Origin: Acridotheres tristis
Taxonomy: Eukaryota; Chordata; Aves; Passeriformes; Sturnidae
Assembly: GCA_037013685.1 (NCBI GenBank)
Contig: CM072919.1
Coordinates: 53,376,116 to 53,440,115, forward strand
Length of the DNA stretch: 64,000 nucleotides
Reading direction: 5' to 3'
Position numbers and translations under genes: made by a program. The notes beneath the pieces are model-generated. The model worked only from the letters and a program-made list of their open reading frames with translations, had not been told where the DNA came from and made no database searches. This document shows, in pieces, positions 1 through 13,310 of this stretch (position 1 is the stretch's first letter; every line of letters starts with the position of its first letter).

Positions 1-2875
1 TGGCTTTGTTCGTCTTAGGTTACCTTGGTGACACACAGGTGGGAGAAGAGTAATGTGATACTATAAGCCTGCCTGCCACAAGAATGTGGTATTTTCCTTG
101 AACTGCTATGCAAATTCTGGAATCCACCTTTGAAAGCCGTCTGATCACCTCTTGCACAAATTTGGGCTATTGCAAGGGTACTCCAGAGGCTGTCTGAGGA
201 GAGGTTGTCTGAGGAGACAATTCACATATGCCCAGTCTTAGACACCAAGAGAGGACATGAGCTTCACAGATTACATTTCAACAACTTTACAAGTTGTCAA
301 GGCTGCACAAGTACTGGATTTTAAATTTGAAAATAGGTGTGGAACTTTAAAATAGGTGTGGAACTTTAAAATACCACTTTTGTGGAATCTTGGCTTCTGG
401 CAGGTGTCTTACCCTGGTGATGTGATGTGGACAACACTGCCATGTCCTGATGAATTCTGTGTGCACAGGTTATTTTTGCAACATCAGAGAGGAAAGGAAC
501 AAAGTAGAAACATACTTTCAGTATTCGGTGCAAAAAAATTCCTGTGTTTAAAAGGTGTATTTCTTCTCTTACATTAGTACAAGCATGGGAAAATCTGGGA
601 TACAGAACTTCCAAACAGAAGTGAAAGATTAGATTCTGCAGGAATGGATTTTGTATATCAAATTTTAGTCTTCTGCATAAATTAAGTCATGATTATTACA
701 GTGGAGTTATGGCAAAGTGAATCTACTGGATGTATAGAAATTATAATTCTTAGGAATACAACCCATGGCCATCAGGATTACATCAAGACAAAAAAAGGCT
801 GAAGGGGAGCTTTAGTCAGACAGTAAATACAAAATAAACATACTGTACAAAAACTTCTGAATAAGCATATAGAAGCTTGAGCAATTTCTTAAGACATCTT
901 GCTGACCTGTATTTGCAGGGAGGGCTATTATCCTTATAAGACAAGATTCAGTGATGGGCCCATATCAAAGTATTTATCAATATTTGTGTATTTGTTCTAA
1001 AGCACTTAATAACACTAGTTGAGATGCCTGTATGTGCGTACATCGCAATTTTTAAAAATTAAGCAAAAATGGGCATCCAGCTCCTTTAATTTAATTTTTT
1101 TTTTCCTTTGGTGGTAATATCTGCTGTCATAAGATAATAATGAGTTCTACTATGTTGGCTTTGAGAAGAAAAATGTAACATGTAGCCCTGAACTTTTTCA
1201 TCTTCCTGGTAGATAGGGTGATATTTGGAGGTGTTTATACTTGCTGAAAAAATACCTAGTTTCCTAACTGTAAATGTATTAGCTACTTGTAGATTTTAAA
1301 ACATGCTAAGGAGCTGTGAGTATGTAGGGCTAATGCCCTTTCAAAACCCTTAGCCTGCTCCCCTCTCCTCATTCAGACTGCTGGAAGAAAGGGCTGTGCT
1401 CTACTTTCTGTGCAGCCAAGGGTCCCTCAGGAGACACCTCTTGTTGAGTAAAGTATGTGCCTCCAGAAGGCACATAAGCATGAAGTGTAGAGCAGCTACT
1501 GACTTCAATGGCCTTCCTCTTGTTACTTCCCCCTAATCCCATCTTTCAAACTAGTATTTGGAGTGGGTAAGCAACTTTATGTGGGGATTTTTGTGCCTCT
1601 CAAAAACAGAGTTAATTATACACAATAATGTTTTTGGCTGAGCAATGGGACAAGGTCTCAATTACACTTTGGCCAGCACATATTTTCAATACTGTAATCA
1701 CAAGAATCTTTCTGTGAAGGATAAATTACAGACAAAGTAACTTACTGAGAAGAGCACTGTTTTTCTATATCTCCCTCATACAAACAAATAACAGCTAATA
1801 ACATTAATTGAGCAGATTCTAGGGCAGCTGGCCAAAGAAAGTATTTGTCTTATGCTGAACACCTTCTGTTGCACTCGGCAAACACAAGCTGCTAGAATGA
1901 CCTCAGCACTTATTTTGCTTTTATTCAAAGTCACCGAGATGTTTATGATCCAGTTTCCTCCCTATCTCAGCAGTAAATACCTATGTGGTGAAGGCCTGTA
2001 AATCTGCCGTTCAAGCAGCAAAAACAACAACATGCCAGTCCAATAAAAGACTCCCTCACAGTGTTTTCATTATACAAAGAAGACTTTTTCTGTGTTCTGT
2101 CCAAGAGCACCATCCTGCAAAGTTTGCTTTATAATAAACAAGAGAGGTCCAGCAGAGATGGGCAGCAGATCAGAGGAAAGAGAATGTCATGTAGACTAAA
2201 GCAGGATGAAAAAGAAAAGAAGGCGTAATTATTGTTGAGCACGTTCTTAAATTATCCAATGATTCTGTTCAATTCACTTTCCTACACAGATTACATTTTT
2301 TTGGAAGTGGCCTTTTGTGGCTGTATTCGTTAATATCTGGATATTTAGCAGTGCTGAGACTGGTTTGATATAATTTCCTGCTTTCTGACTATGGAAATGA
2401 ATTATTTTCCTGTATTTTTTGCTGCTAATCCACTAGTAAGGGATAATCAACCAATAGATAGTTGAAGCAAATTCTTCATGGGCAAATCATGAATTTATAT
2501 ATGACTACAAAGTGTATTTCAAAACCTTATGAACAAAACAAGCTGTCAGAATGTTAACTAGTGTATTCATTATTTACAAACTGAAGAAAAGACTGCTTCA
2601 AACTCACTCAGTAGTTGGCTCGTTATAATATTTTCAACTTCAAAGTATGTGATAAATGAGTGAAGAAAATAATTTTGAAATGCCTCTCTCAATGCCCAAT
2701 GCCTCTTTCATATACCTGCTGATTAATAACTGCAGAAGAAAGATAGTGTTAAAAAATAATTTTGTTTCACTATTGCTACTTTGCTTTTGAGAGCTAGCAT
2801 AGATGTGATCAGCATTTTTCTTTCCCTATAAAGGTAGATTTTCAACATTTCTTTATTATTTAGGAATAAAGATAA
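1..2875. other. Non-coding unique sequence
   Basis: AT-rich sequence with frequent stop codons in all frames; the longest open frames are about 80 codons and resemble no protein I know. It has no CR1 or LTR signature. The only internal structure I can point to is a 19-bp tandem duplication at 331-368. It is consistent with intergenic or intronic DNA. Confidence 0.6.
331..368. repeat. 19-bp perfect tandem duplication
   Basis: Two identical adjacent 19-bp copies (331-349 and 350-368), beginning AAATAGGTGTGG. This is a simple local duplication with no sign of function. Confidence 0.9.
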
Positions 2876-3085
2876 AACACCTGCAAACAAAAACAAAACA
2901 GAACAAAACAAAAAAATCCCCAAGAAACCCAAACCAATCCACACAAAAAAATCCACAACAGCCCCCCAAAAACAACAAAAAAAACACCAAACCACAACAC
3001 CAAAATCAAACTGCCCTCCCAAAACAAAACAAAGCAAAACAAACAAACCCCACATAAAAAACCCTAATTAAAAAAAGAAAGAAAT
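2876..3085. repeat. A/C-rich low-complexity tract
   Basis: About 200 bp built almost entirely of A and C on the plus strand (runs such as AAACAAAAC, CCCCCCAAAAAC), with very few G or T. The complement is T/G-rich and gives spurious hydrophobic open frames on the minus strand; their W/F/V/L-rich translations come from the base composition and are not evidence of a membrane protein. Confidence 0.85.
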
Positions 3086-6000
3086 GCAAAGAAAAAGCCC
3101 AGAAATCAAAAGCTACAATCAGATTGGCTTAAACATTTTATGTCTTTAAAGACTTGATTGTCTTCCATATCTCTGGGCTCAGCCTGTTGCACGAGCATCC
3201 ATGTATTTTTCTCCTATAGAATAAAAGACATTTTCAGTTGTGGCAAGATGTTATATAAACATTTTTTATGTAACTCAGGAAGAGTAAGAGAAAGAAGAGG
3301 AGAAAACAACCAGGATGATTTTATCTCCTTGCTGGATTTCTCTGTATTGGTGGCTAGACTTTTTAAAAAATGAGACACTTGGTTCAGCAGGTATGTTTTA
3401 GAGCTGATGTTGGGAAGGGAATAAAAGTGGTGAGACAGAGAAATGGAGAGAAGGTCAGTCACTCCTCTTCAGTGGAAGAATGTTGAAAGAGAACAAAGGG
3501 GAAGGATGAGCAGAGAAGAGCTATGTGAACCTTGGAACAAGATGAAATGGCAAAAGTCTTGAGAACAAGAAAAACAGAATTCAACCCTTTCTGCAGAGAA
3601 AATAATGTTAAAAGGAACAATCAGCTGAGGAAGCTGAAACCTAGGGATCATGAGAGAAGGTGCAGTGTTGAAAGTATAAGAAGAGGGGGAAGAAAAGAGG
3701 GAAAAAGTCTCAAACCCAAGGAAAGCCAAAGCACTGCAGGAAGACAGAAGGAGGAGGTCAACTCTGTCTCTGTTCTTTTGCACAGTAAGGGCTTGGAACA
3801 TATGTGTGTCTGTACGAGGAGAAAGGCAGAGCAGTGCACAGTGTGACTGCACTGTGGCTCACTAAAAGGAGCAGTTTCCACAAGAAAGAGGAAAAGACAC
3901 ATACCAGAGTGATTTAGCACCAGCTGTGCTTACTATGTTTTTAATGTTTTTTTTCCCTTGTGTTTTACAAACAAGCCTAATTTTGAACAGGATATTGTCC
4001 TTTCATTGCTTCCCCTGTAGCTGATGTTCTTGTCAGCATCTCCTTCCCTAAAATACTGACCACATTGTAATGATGCTGCAGTGCACTAACTTTCAGGGAC
4101 AGGAGAACAGCCCTTTGATAACTGTGAGGTCTCTACTGCAAGAGTAGGAATAAATGCCTTCGTAAAGGGATGGCCTGGCTGCTCCTTATTAAGGTGTTTA
4201 GTATATATAGTCAAGAAACACCACAGAATCACAAAATAACCCACAGGCAAAGCACAAGGCCCAAGGAACAATAGGAAGCCAGTGGTGACTGCTTTTTTCT
4301 AGCTTCAAACAACCTTGTTGATTGCAGCATGGTAATAATCGTGCTTTGCAGGCAGCTGTGCTACTTCGTAAAGCATTGTGTGGAAACAAGGGAAAATTAA
4401 GGAACACAGATCTGGTGCCCAGCTTCCTCTCTGGTAGCACATGGCCCCAGAGAGAGGCAATGCTGCCCAAGGCAGAAAAAGCACCGTCACCATTTTCTTT
4501 ATTGCAGCCTGGAAGATCAGTTCTAAAAAGAACCAAAAAAAAAGGCAAATTTTTAAACTATGCATCCCAGCATATCCTAACAAAGTAATGGTAACAGCTT
4601 GCTCCTGTCTATTTTGTCTCTACTTACTATAAACTCCACTACCCTGCTATGTCACAGGACTTCAAAAACTATTTCTGTGGACCCGACTGAAGAGCTGTCT
4701 GTAGAAAGATTATCTAAGATATATGTCTCAGATACCTGGAAAAGCTTAAGATACCTTATGGCAGAGAACTGTAATTATCTAATACACCAGGAATATTATT
4801 CAATTGTACATCTATTGCAGAAGCAAAGCCAAAAACCCCCACAATAAACTGTGCAAGTCTTTGCATTTCTGTTACTGCAGAAAAGTGGGGGGTCCACTAA
4901 CCTTGCCAAGGTGTTAGCCATCAGGAACTTTATTTAGCATGCTATGTGTCTGTTCCCCACAGCCTTGCACTACAAAGGAGGTCAGGACAGGGATTCCTTC
5001 AGGCATGTGGTGGAGCTGCGTGCATCAAACACAATACTGAAAATGTGGCTTGAAGCAAGAGTAAAATGTGTTATCTTTAGAGCAGTGTTATTTCACAGAA
5101 ATACTGCCCTGTCTAACTACTCCTGCTGAATAGCCAGCCAACTCACCACAAAATAGAAGAGGGGTTGGGCTAACATAAAACAGGCATGGATTTGCCCTCT
5201 GAGGCTACCCCTTCCAGCTGAGGCTGTGAGAGCACAGCACCCGAGGCAGAGGGGGCAATAGCAACCTCAGTCAAGTGAGCAGCCTGAGTCATGGCAGGTG
5301 AGTTCTGTGGAGAGCCTGGTTCTCTTTATGGAGCCTTAACCCAGCAGCCCAGGAATGCACTTTCTCACAAAACGTGTAAGCCTGTGTGTATGCATTCCCT
5401 GAGGACCTTGGAAAAGGACAGGACTTCTGGTGCCAGTGCCATTCATTTAGCTGTCTGTCCCAGACCAAGACAGACAAGAATTTTTTTAGATAGTTGTGAT
5501 GATCCTCAACATTGCCTTATTGAAACTTGATTAAGATCCTGCTGTCCTATTAGCCCATTTTTACTTAGCCTTTTCTCAGGCAGATTCCCAAACACTAAGC
5601 AAAATGGACTTCAGGATCTAACTCAGGGAATTTATTATCTCCCATCACAACAGGAGAGAATGTTTGTTCTGCTCTAAGAATCTGAAAAAGGTTTGTAAAG
5701 TACATCCACAAAAGAAGTTTCGTCTGGAACCCTCATTTCCTGGCTGCAGTATGCCTGTCACATTTCCACTGATTCATTGTCAGCTTCAGGAAACAAAACA
5801 GCTCTCAGTCCCTCTGCTGAAGTTTGCTCCATTTGTATCACAGCCTGTGATAAAAACCTAGCTGCACACTGTCTTGTATATTCACTTCATCCTTGTTAAA
5901 CAAAGGGGAATGCTTGATGCATAGTTTATCCTGTGCTTAATTTTGCATTTCATATCATTTTAGACCATTTAGAAATGCTAGACTTAGCCAGCATTTATCC

Positions 6001-8220
6001 TCACAGCTATGGCAGTTTCAGTCTCAGTGACTTTCTTGCTAAGGATATGACACTGAATTTCCTTTGTAAGCAGTGTCTGAGGGACAACAGAAAACTTTAA
6101 GGCATAAACCCTCTCACCAAGCAGCATTCACCTTTCTGCAAAGAACAGGCTTGTACATCAAATTCTGCTCAAATCCCTGCACTGACCACGAACACTGTGA
6201 ACAGACTCCAGCTCTCCAGTCCACAAGCAAAGCCAGGGAGTATGACAGTCACCAAATAACTCAGCAGTCAACCAGCTTGCTGCTTCCTACTGTGTCTTTT
6301 CCTCTACCTTGACCTCACCTGGTTTTGCAGGCTCCCAAAATAGTGCACCAGGAGAGAGAATGTTTTTCAAACCGGCTTTCTTCAGTGGGCTGTGCCAACC
6401 CACACCGATGTACTTCAGTGTATTGAACTGGAGACAGCTGCAGCAGGCATCAGGATCAAACAGGATCAAACCCTGCTGAGTTTTATGTCAGCTGCAAGAT
6501 TGCAGGCAGTCCTGCCCGCTGCAAAAGTACAACCCTCCTCACAGGCCAGGACAGGAAGCCTTCACCTCACCCATAGCTAACCTCGACAAATGCTCACTAT
6601 CATGTATTCTCATTTAAATTCCCGATGGAGACAGGAATTTAACTTCAGTTTCTAAAACAAAATTATCCAGATAGAGCCATACTTTAAAGGAAGTTAAAAA
6701 AAAACTATTAAAAAATCTTGTTCTGTTTTCCACAAACAGCAAACTCTCTCTTAAGCTAAAGGACGTCACATTAAATAGAGAACAGATGTTGAAAATAATC
6801 ATGCTTTTTGTTAGGTATACTAACAAAAGGCAGTAGCCTCATGGTTCCCCTAGCATCTGTGTTATATGTTGTACTGTGAAACAATCCACTTTACTTCTCT
6901 TCTGTCAGTATTGAAAGTGCTTTTGAGAAGGTAACGAAGATTTGATTTGATGATTGAAGATACCGCTGGACATGCTCAAGGCAAAACAGAACCAAACAAT
7001 CTCTTTAGGGAAGAGAACCAGCAAGCAGGCTCTGTCTGTAAACAGAATTCTCCTCACAAGACACGATGACCATCATGACAGATTTGCTATCTTAAATGGA
7101 CAATGAGACTTGGTCAGGGCATGGGAACTTAAGGGAAATGGAGTGAGCACATGCTTCAGAGCTCTGCAGTTTGCTTCACGTCACAAAAGAATTCCCCTCT
7201 TATCCTCATTTTCATCATCTTTCTAGATAAAGGCCACAACTCCATGTTTAGTAGGAACTGAATTTTTTTTCCGTTTAAGAATTCCAGGAAAAGGATCATG
7301 CCTGAAAATGACCACTTCATTATTTGTGAACTGAAGCAGCTGATAAATGCTTTGAGAAAGGACATGCCAAGGTTAAAAAGAAGGAAATGGTTCTTCACCT
7401 GCACCTTACATCTCTCCCTGATTAAACTTGCAATATCTGGTCTCTCTGCCTCGCTCTGGCTGCTTCCATCTGTGCAATTGTGTTGAGGTCACTACTCTAA
7501 AATCTGCAGCTGTCCTCAACCTTTCCTTTACATATTCACTTGTCACACCAACAGTTTTCCACCTGAAGGGTCTGTTGACAGCAGGACAGTCTCTGTGAGA
7601 GTATTTGAACACCTGCCCTAAAATAGCCATTTCTGAATTTAGCAGGGGGAAAGCCACTAACTGGTGATTCCTCCCTTCTATTAATCACTGATGGGGACTT
7701 ATAATGCCCCAGCACATTTCCCAAAACACTGTTTTTCATCTAACATGGTAAGCATCTTAATCTAGCTCCTGGTCTGAGCAGTACTTGAGAAAAAGGCTGT
7801 CACAGAAGTTTACTCTGAAGACTGAGGTGCTCAAGTTCCCAGAGCACAGATATCCCTATGGCTATTAACCTCTACTTCAGCCTGCTCTGGGAGAGCCAGT
7901 CCAGCACCATACAGGTTACAGAAATGTCAGCCAAGGGTAAAGATGTCCCTGAAGTTTGGATCTTAACAGTGATACCACTCTGCTTCCTTTGAAATTGAGT
8001 CCTATTAAGAGACTTGAGTAATTCTATCCACAAGGACAATCTTAGAAAAGCCATGCTTCCGCAGCCATGAAGAGGATATACTTACACAAAAAAACAGGGC
8101 AGGGAAAAAGATAAATCTGTTATTTTTACTTGACAGGTATAGCCCATCTCCTGGATAGGTCGCCTGGGCAATGGACTGGTTTCTTATGTCTGCAGAACAG
8201 TTGAGAGACCTTGTGCTTAT
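3086..8220. other. Non-coding unique sequence with a purine-rich segment
   Basis: No recognisable gene or transposon. Roughly 3260-3920 is strikingly purine-rich on the plus strand (many AGAAGAGG/GGAAG runs), which lengthens open frames there without any protein similarity. The rest is ordinary AT-rich sequence. A 10-bp tandem duplication (AGGATCAAAC) occurs near 6451-6470. Confidence 0.55.
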
Positions 8221-8304
8221 ATAGAATCATAGAATCATCTAGGCCGGGGAAAAAAAAAACCTACTCTGGGGTAGGAGATTCATCTAATCCAGCCAATAAT
8301 ATTG
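8221..8304 (-). mobile_element. CR1 LINE, short 3' fragment
   Basis: Starts with two ATAGAATC-type units (the complement of the CR1 3'-terminal octamer repeat), followed by a diverged version of the usual start of the CR1 3' UTR, including a match to 'tctaatccagcc'. An A-run interrupts it at about 8251-8260. Only about 80 bp is left, so the copy is severely 5'-truncated. Orientation follows from the octamer lying at the left end. Confidence 0.7.
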
Positions 8305-8554
8305 TCTTCTTCAGTTTAATGAGAGCTAAGTCAATTGTGAATCTCATCACAAATTCTTTATAGGCCTCATTACTAGGAGATTTTTACATTTCCTTTCTTC
8401 TTTGCTATCAGTGATTATGTGATATGTTCTCTGCAGCCACGGGAGTACTCCACCACTGCTTGAGTCCTTGGGCTTACTCTGGGGCTTTTCCACATGCAGA
8501 AGTTACAGCACTCTATTCCAGTCTTTTATTGAGAAGCTTTCCATGAAATGTGAC
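8305..8554. other. Short unique spacer
   Basis: Nothing recognisable between the CR1 stub and the LTR. Confidence 0.5.
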
Positions 8555-9130
8555 TGTGGAGAGTTGGCCCGGGCTGGATGCCGGGTGCCACCAAACTGCT
8601 TTAGCACTGCCTTCATCAGCTGGGAATGGAAGGGGGACAAAATGGAAAACAACTCATAGGTCAAGGTAAGACAGTTTACTAAGGCAAAAGTAAAATGGTG
8701 CTTACTCAAACAAAGGAAAAAACAATGATTTTATTCTGTATTTCCCATCAGCAGTGGACCACTTCCTAGGAAGCAGAGGTGCAGCACATGTTGCAGTTTC
8801 TCTGGAAGGCAAACATTGTAAATAACCAATGCTCTCCCTTCCTCCTCCTTTACTTACCTTTTCTATCTGAGCTGATGCCATGTGGTATGGAATATCCCTT
8901 TGGTCAGTTTGTGTCAGCTGTCCTGGTTATGTCCTCTGCCAAGATTTAGCCCACTCCCAGGCTGCTGGTGGGAGGGTGGAATGGTGGAGAGACAGCACTG
9001 GTGCTGTGCAGAGCTGCTCAGCAGCAGCCAAAACACTGGTGTGTCACCAACACCTTTGTAGGTACCAATGCAAAGCACAGCACTGTGAGGGCACCTGTGG
9101 GAAAATTAACTTCATCTCTATGAAATGACA
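8555..9130 (-). mobile_element. Solo LTR of an avian endogenous retrovirus (ERVL-like), copy 1
   Basis: The plus strand begins TGTGGAGAGTTGG, runs through the GGCTGGATGCC motif, and near 8884-8935 has the block GGAATATCCCTTTGGTCAG followed by TCAGCTGTCCTGG. It ends near GGGAAAATTAACTTCATC. Read on the minus strand this is the familiar bird LTR that opens with a 'GGGAT(A/G)GAGTTAATTTTC'-like block. No gag, pol or env remnant flanks it, so it is a solo LTR. It is clearly homologous to 19407-19954. ATGAAATG occurs at both edges (8543-8550 and 9120-9127) and may be a decayed target duplication, but the right boundary is uncertain by about 10 bp. Confidence 0.8.
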
Positions 9131-10689
9131 ACAAACAAGTTATTTTGTATTGTAAGGCTTGTATTAAATCCTTACTGAGTAGTTGTCCATGTTGTGTGTC
9201 CCTTCCCAGATGAGGAAGTGTTCATGAGGAAACGTCCCATTCATTTTCCCCTTTTGGGGATAGTCAGTGGCTAATGTGCATAGCAGAGTCTTAACCGTTT
9301 CTGGAACTCATAAAATAACAGAGAACAGTAAATATTTACAAAGCAAACTCAAGTGAAAACAAATTAATTTTCTTTCATCCTGCAGAAGCAGTTGGATTTT
9401 TAAGTCTGCTACACTTATATCCACATAGTTTCTTTAGATCTATGGGGTGAAAATTCAGGTAAGTTCAACTAAGAGAATATTAACTATTTTGTGTGTCACA
9501 TTTGAATTAATGGCTGAGATATTTTCATTCTCAGAGAAGTGCTCAATATGGAAATGTGGTTTCTGGGAATGCAAATAGCTCACACAGGTTTTTTTGGCAA
9601 TGATAAACAAATAGATGTTTGCACAGGTGTAATTAAGCACAGAAGAGGCAAACCTCTGCACAGAACTGATTCACAGTCAAATTCATCTGCCTTAAAAATC
9701 CAGATTACATTGCATATTTCTGTATTATCAAACTGATGTTTCAGTGACTTGAATTACAAGATCTTCAGAATTATGTAAATTAGGTGATACTGGAAATAAG
9801 GTGAAATTTGTTTAAACTCTAACGATGTCAGTGGGGGGAGGGCGGTGGGCAGGATAGTGTGTGAGTAGTGTCTTATTGCAAGAACTGGAAGTCCATCTTC
9901 CCAAACACAAACAAAAAGCACTTCAAGCCATGGAAATTATTTAAGTAGAAGGTAGTATCTACCTTCACTGCAGTGTGTCTTTTCCAAATAGTGCACCAAT
10001 AGGTAAAGAATATTCTTTACTTCGAAGAATTTGCTCTTGCAATAAAGGAGTAAAACTAAACACTATTTGGTACATAGGTAAGATGTTTGGGGATGTCATG
10101 TGGAATGTGGGACTCATTATAAAAGTCTAAACAAACCTAACTCTGATATTGCTAATGCCAAAACTTCAATCCCTAAAATCAGAGCCATCGTTCAAACAAG
10201 ATTTCCTGCAGCTCTAAAGGCTTAATAAATCTCATCACATAGACAAATTATTCCAGTTCTTTACTCCTCCCTTGCATCAATCAGCCCAATCTGAATTCAA
10301 CAAATTTCAGGAAATGGAGAAAGTTATGAAAGAATTTAAATATCACTTGAGAAATTTTCTGTCTTCCTTATGATTAATACATACTCAAAAATTGTAACAA
10401 CCAGCAGATGTCTCTGCAGTCACTGATCAGTGCTGCACACATGAGGAAAAGCAGGGTGGAAGAATTTAATGAGTGAGCCTTCACTCCCAGATTGACTTCC
10501 AGAAATGTCAAACCTACACAGCAATTCTGGAGGAGCAGAGACTGACAGCATTATGACAGCACTCCCTATGAAGGAATCAGCATCTTACTTAGTTTTACAA
10601 ATAGCAACATGAACGCCTTAGAACTGTCTGCTTTCAGAGTGGTTCATCAAGAATAAAAGTTTCTAAATTTGGTGTCTTTGCCTCAAAAA

Positions 10690-10710
10690 GCCTTTGTTTT
10701 CAACAAAGGC
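10690..10710. repeat. Short inverted repeat with two SOX-like cores
   Basis: Perfect 9-bp arms (GCCTTTGTT and AACAAAGGC) with a 3-base spacer. Each arm contains an AACAAAG-type core like those bound by SOX proteins. The arrangement could be chance. Confidence 0.5.
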
Positions 10711-12621
10711 AAGCTTGCCATCCCTGGAGCTAACCTGTACCTGTACACCTTGTCTTCCCACAGCTGAAAATTACTGCCACAAACATCCCTTGCTCTGCTC
10801 CAACTCAGGGCATGCAGCTTCAGGCTTTCTTTTGCAGATATATACACAGAAACAAGTGAAAAAAATAGTATTTACCCTACCAAAATAAGACACCCTGTAC
10901 ATCAAATTCCCTCTGTGGGGGAAGGATAAGCTGAAAAATGAGGCAGATGATAGTCATGAGTCACAGTATTTAATGTCTAAGCCACTTGAATGTTATGACT
11001 GTGAGAGCAATAGAAGAGGCTATCTGATAACAAAGAACATATTTTCTACCACTGCGAATGATTTGTAAGCCCACTGAGCTGCTGACTTGCAGCCTAATGT
11101 CTCCTGGTAATCTTTATTGAGCCCTGTTGGTACTAAAGATTTCCCCGCAGGTAGATTTGTGTAGCATTTCTGTCTTGTACAGAGGCAGTCCCTCTTGCCA
11201 CAAAGTTACAGTTGGCTTTTCGCTTGAGATAACTGAGAAAAACCTCAGAGAGCACAGCAGAAAGACAGAAGCTCTTTTTAGCCTTTTTTTCTCGTCCTGA
11301 ACTCTGGGTGGCCCAAAAGCGAGTGTGATTTACCACAGTCTTCAATGAGCCCTGCTTGCAGACCGCTGTGAAATGAGCACCTCTTACCTCCTCACAGGTG
11401 GCATGAAAAAAAATGCTGAAGATGTAGAGAGGCTGTTTGGTGTGAATGCAATTGTTGCATTTCTGGCAGGCTGCACCAGTGCTGTGGGTGGTAGGGGGCA
11501 CAGGCTGGGCTGCGTGCTGAGAAAGGAGCCCTTGCTCTGCCTGCTGTGTCCCCTGACCTGTTACACCATGGGCAAGGTGCAGCCCTTGCTTCAGCAGCAC
11601 TCTTTGGCAGTGGCATCTACATACGTGCACCTGCCATTTTATGGAACACACTAACATTTAAGTCCCTTCTCTTGATTCAGTTCTCAGATTACAATATATG
11701 TGTAGGGTCACAGTTTATCTTCTCCAGATCTTCTAATTATTGAAATTCAAGAACCCCACTTCATTCGGGTAATGAAATAGGAAAATCCTACTGGCATTAT
11801 GGTTCTTGGCTGAAGATATATAACAAATGTGATCCTTCTCCTTTCCCTTCCAAGTAAGGTGGTAGGTCATTCAGTTTGGAGGGGAAAAAAGGCCAGATGG
11901 TGGTAGACGTCTTTACTATATGACATATGTTTGTAAGAAAGGTTTTTATTTTTCTTATTCTTTAATTTCTGTGAATTACATTTTATTCTCCACTGTTTTA
12001 AATAAATTGAGGATGTATATATATATTTTACTACTACTTAATGAGAAGCCTGCACTTCATACCTGTGATACATGATGTATGATGCTGCCACAAGAAAAGT
12101 AGCTAGTGTTGTTGCAGACCTTCATCTTAATTATGAAAATTTTTTATTTAAATATAGAGCTGAGCATACAAAATACAGCACTAGGCCATCTGTTAGTTTT
12201 CCATCTGGACTCATTTGCAAAATACTCTCTGTTTCCCTCCTAAACACTATTTATAATCTTCCTTGGAAAAAAGTATGACTAATCCATGGCACACAAGAGA
12301 TAGCTATTTGCATGCCACTTTTAATAGAAGTGGCTATATAGTTCAAAGTAGTAGCAAAATATATTTATTTTGTTTTGCATGCAGGTGTAAAAACTCACAT
12401 GGTTTCTAAACATGCACACAAAATATTTTCCTATCACACAGCTTTTAACTAGCAAAAAGTTAAAATCTTCAAGATTTCTGATTTAATTGAAAAGTTACAA
12501 ATGAGGATGAACAGTTAGCATTTTGAAGTGCCTGACCAGGACTTTTGATTCTGAAGTGGCTTGTATTTCTGTCTTGCTCAGTCTGAAATATCCCCAGAGG
12601 CCTGATTTTGGAAGATGAACA

Positions 12622-12652
12622 CTCGGATGATACTTACAAAGTATCATCTGAG
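12622..12652. repeat. 13-bp inverted repeat
   Basis: Left arm 12622-12634 (CTCGGATGATACT), five-base spacer, right arm 12640-12652 (AGTATCATCTGAG). The arms are complementary except at one position, where G faces T. As RNA it would form a tight hairpin, but it is too short for a microRNA precursor. Confidence 0.7.
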
Positions 12653-13310
12653 CTGGATATTACAATATTAGTGCAATCCCTAGTCATTTGGTCCAAACCC
12701 ATGTACCCAGACCAGTAAAAGTGTGGGCAGTGGGTCTGGCCATACCTCAAAGCAACAGTTCCAGGGAGCCCACTGGAATCCCCCTGGAAGACACATACAT
12801 GGGGCTGATTTAATGGTATACTCCAAGGCCATCTGTGGGTCACCACTGGTGTCACCCAGAGCCACAGACAATGAGTTGCTGAGAGTTGTGTCCTATATCT
12901 CTGTCCACTCGGTATCACAGAGCAGTGAAAGCCTCATTCCCTGGAGGCTATTCCCTAGTCATTCTTTCACACCTCTGCATCAGGTATCCTGAAGTACCTT
13001 CTCAGGTCCTCCTCCCTTCCTTAACATGTCATCTTTGGTCAGACTCTACTTCACAGTTGCCAGAGTGGAAAGAAAAAAGGAACTTATTTCAAGGGTTTAT
13101 GATGTGAAGGGCAACTATTCAATAGTATCTTACTTTCCTCTTCCCCTTCCCTTCATCTTTCAGTGAACAGAAGAATGTTTTTAGACACCTCTGCTTAATT
13201 TAATTCTTCATCAAAAGGCAAAGGCTGATTTCTCCTGACTAACTTGCATGCAAAGTTCTGAAGAAGTTCTTTGCAGCATAGTGTTAAGTCATCTTTGAGG
13301 TTTTGGGTTT

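Larger units (their letters stand above)
9131..13310. other. Non-coding unique sequence
   Basis: No transposon recognised. Two small inverted repeats lie here (10690-10710 and 12622-12652). An open frame of 174 codons on the minus strand (11133-11657) overlaps another of 93 codons on the plus strand. Neither resembles a known protein, and both fit chance in a slightly GC-richer patch. A short (AT)n run is near 12017-12028. Confidence 0.5.

Noticed and set aside
2723..3055. Hydrophobic 110-codon frame on the minus strand resembling a membrane protein
   Set aside because: Encoded by the complement of an A/C-rich low-complexity tract, so the F/V/L/W bias is compositional.
9456..9464. Perfect CAGGTAAGT splice-donor match on the plus strand
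   Set aside because: A 9-mer is expected about once in a window this size counting both strands, and no coding exon lies before it.
11133..11657. 174-codon open frame on the minus strand overlapped by a 93-codon frame on the plus strand
   Set aside because: No recognisable domain. Simultaneous openness on both strands points to local composition.
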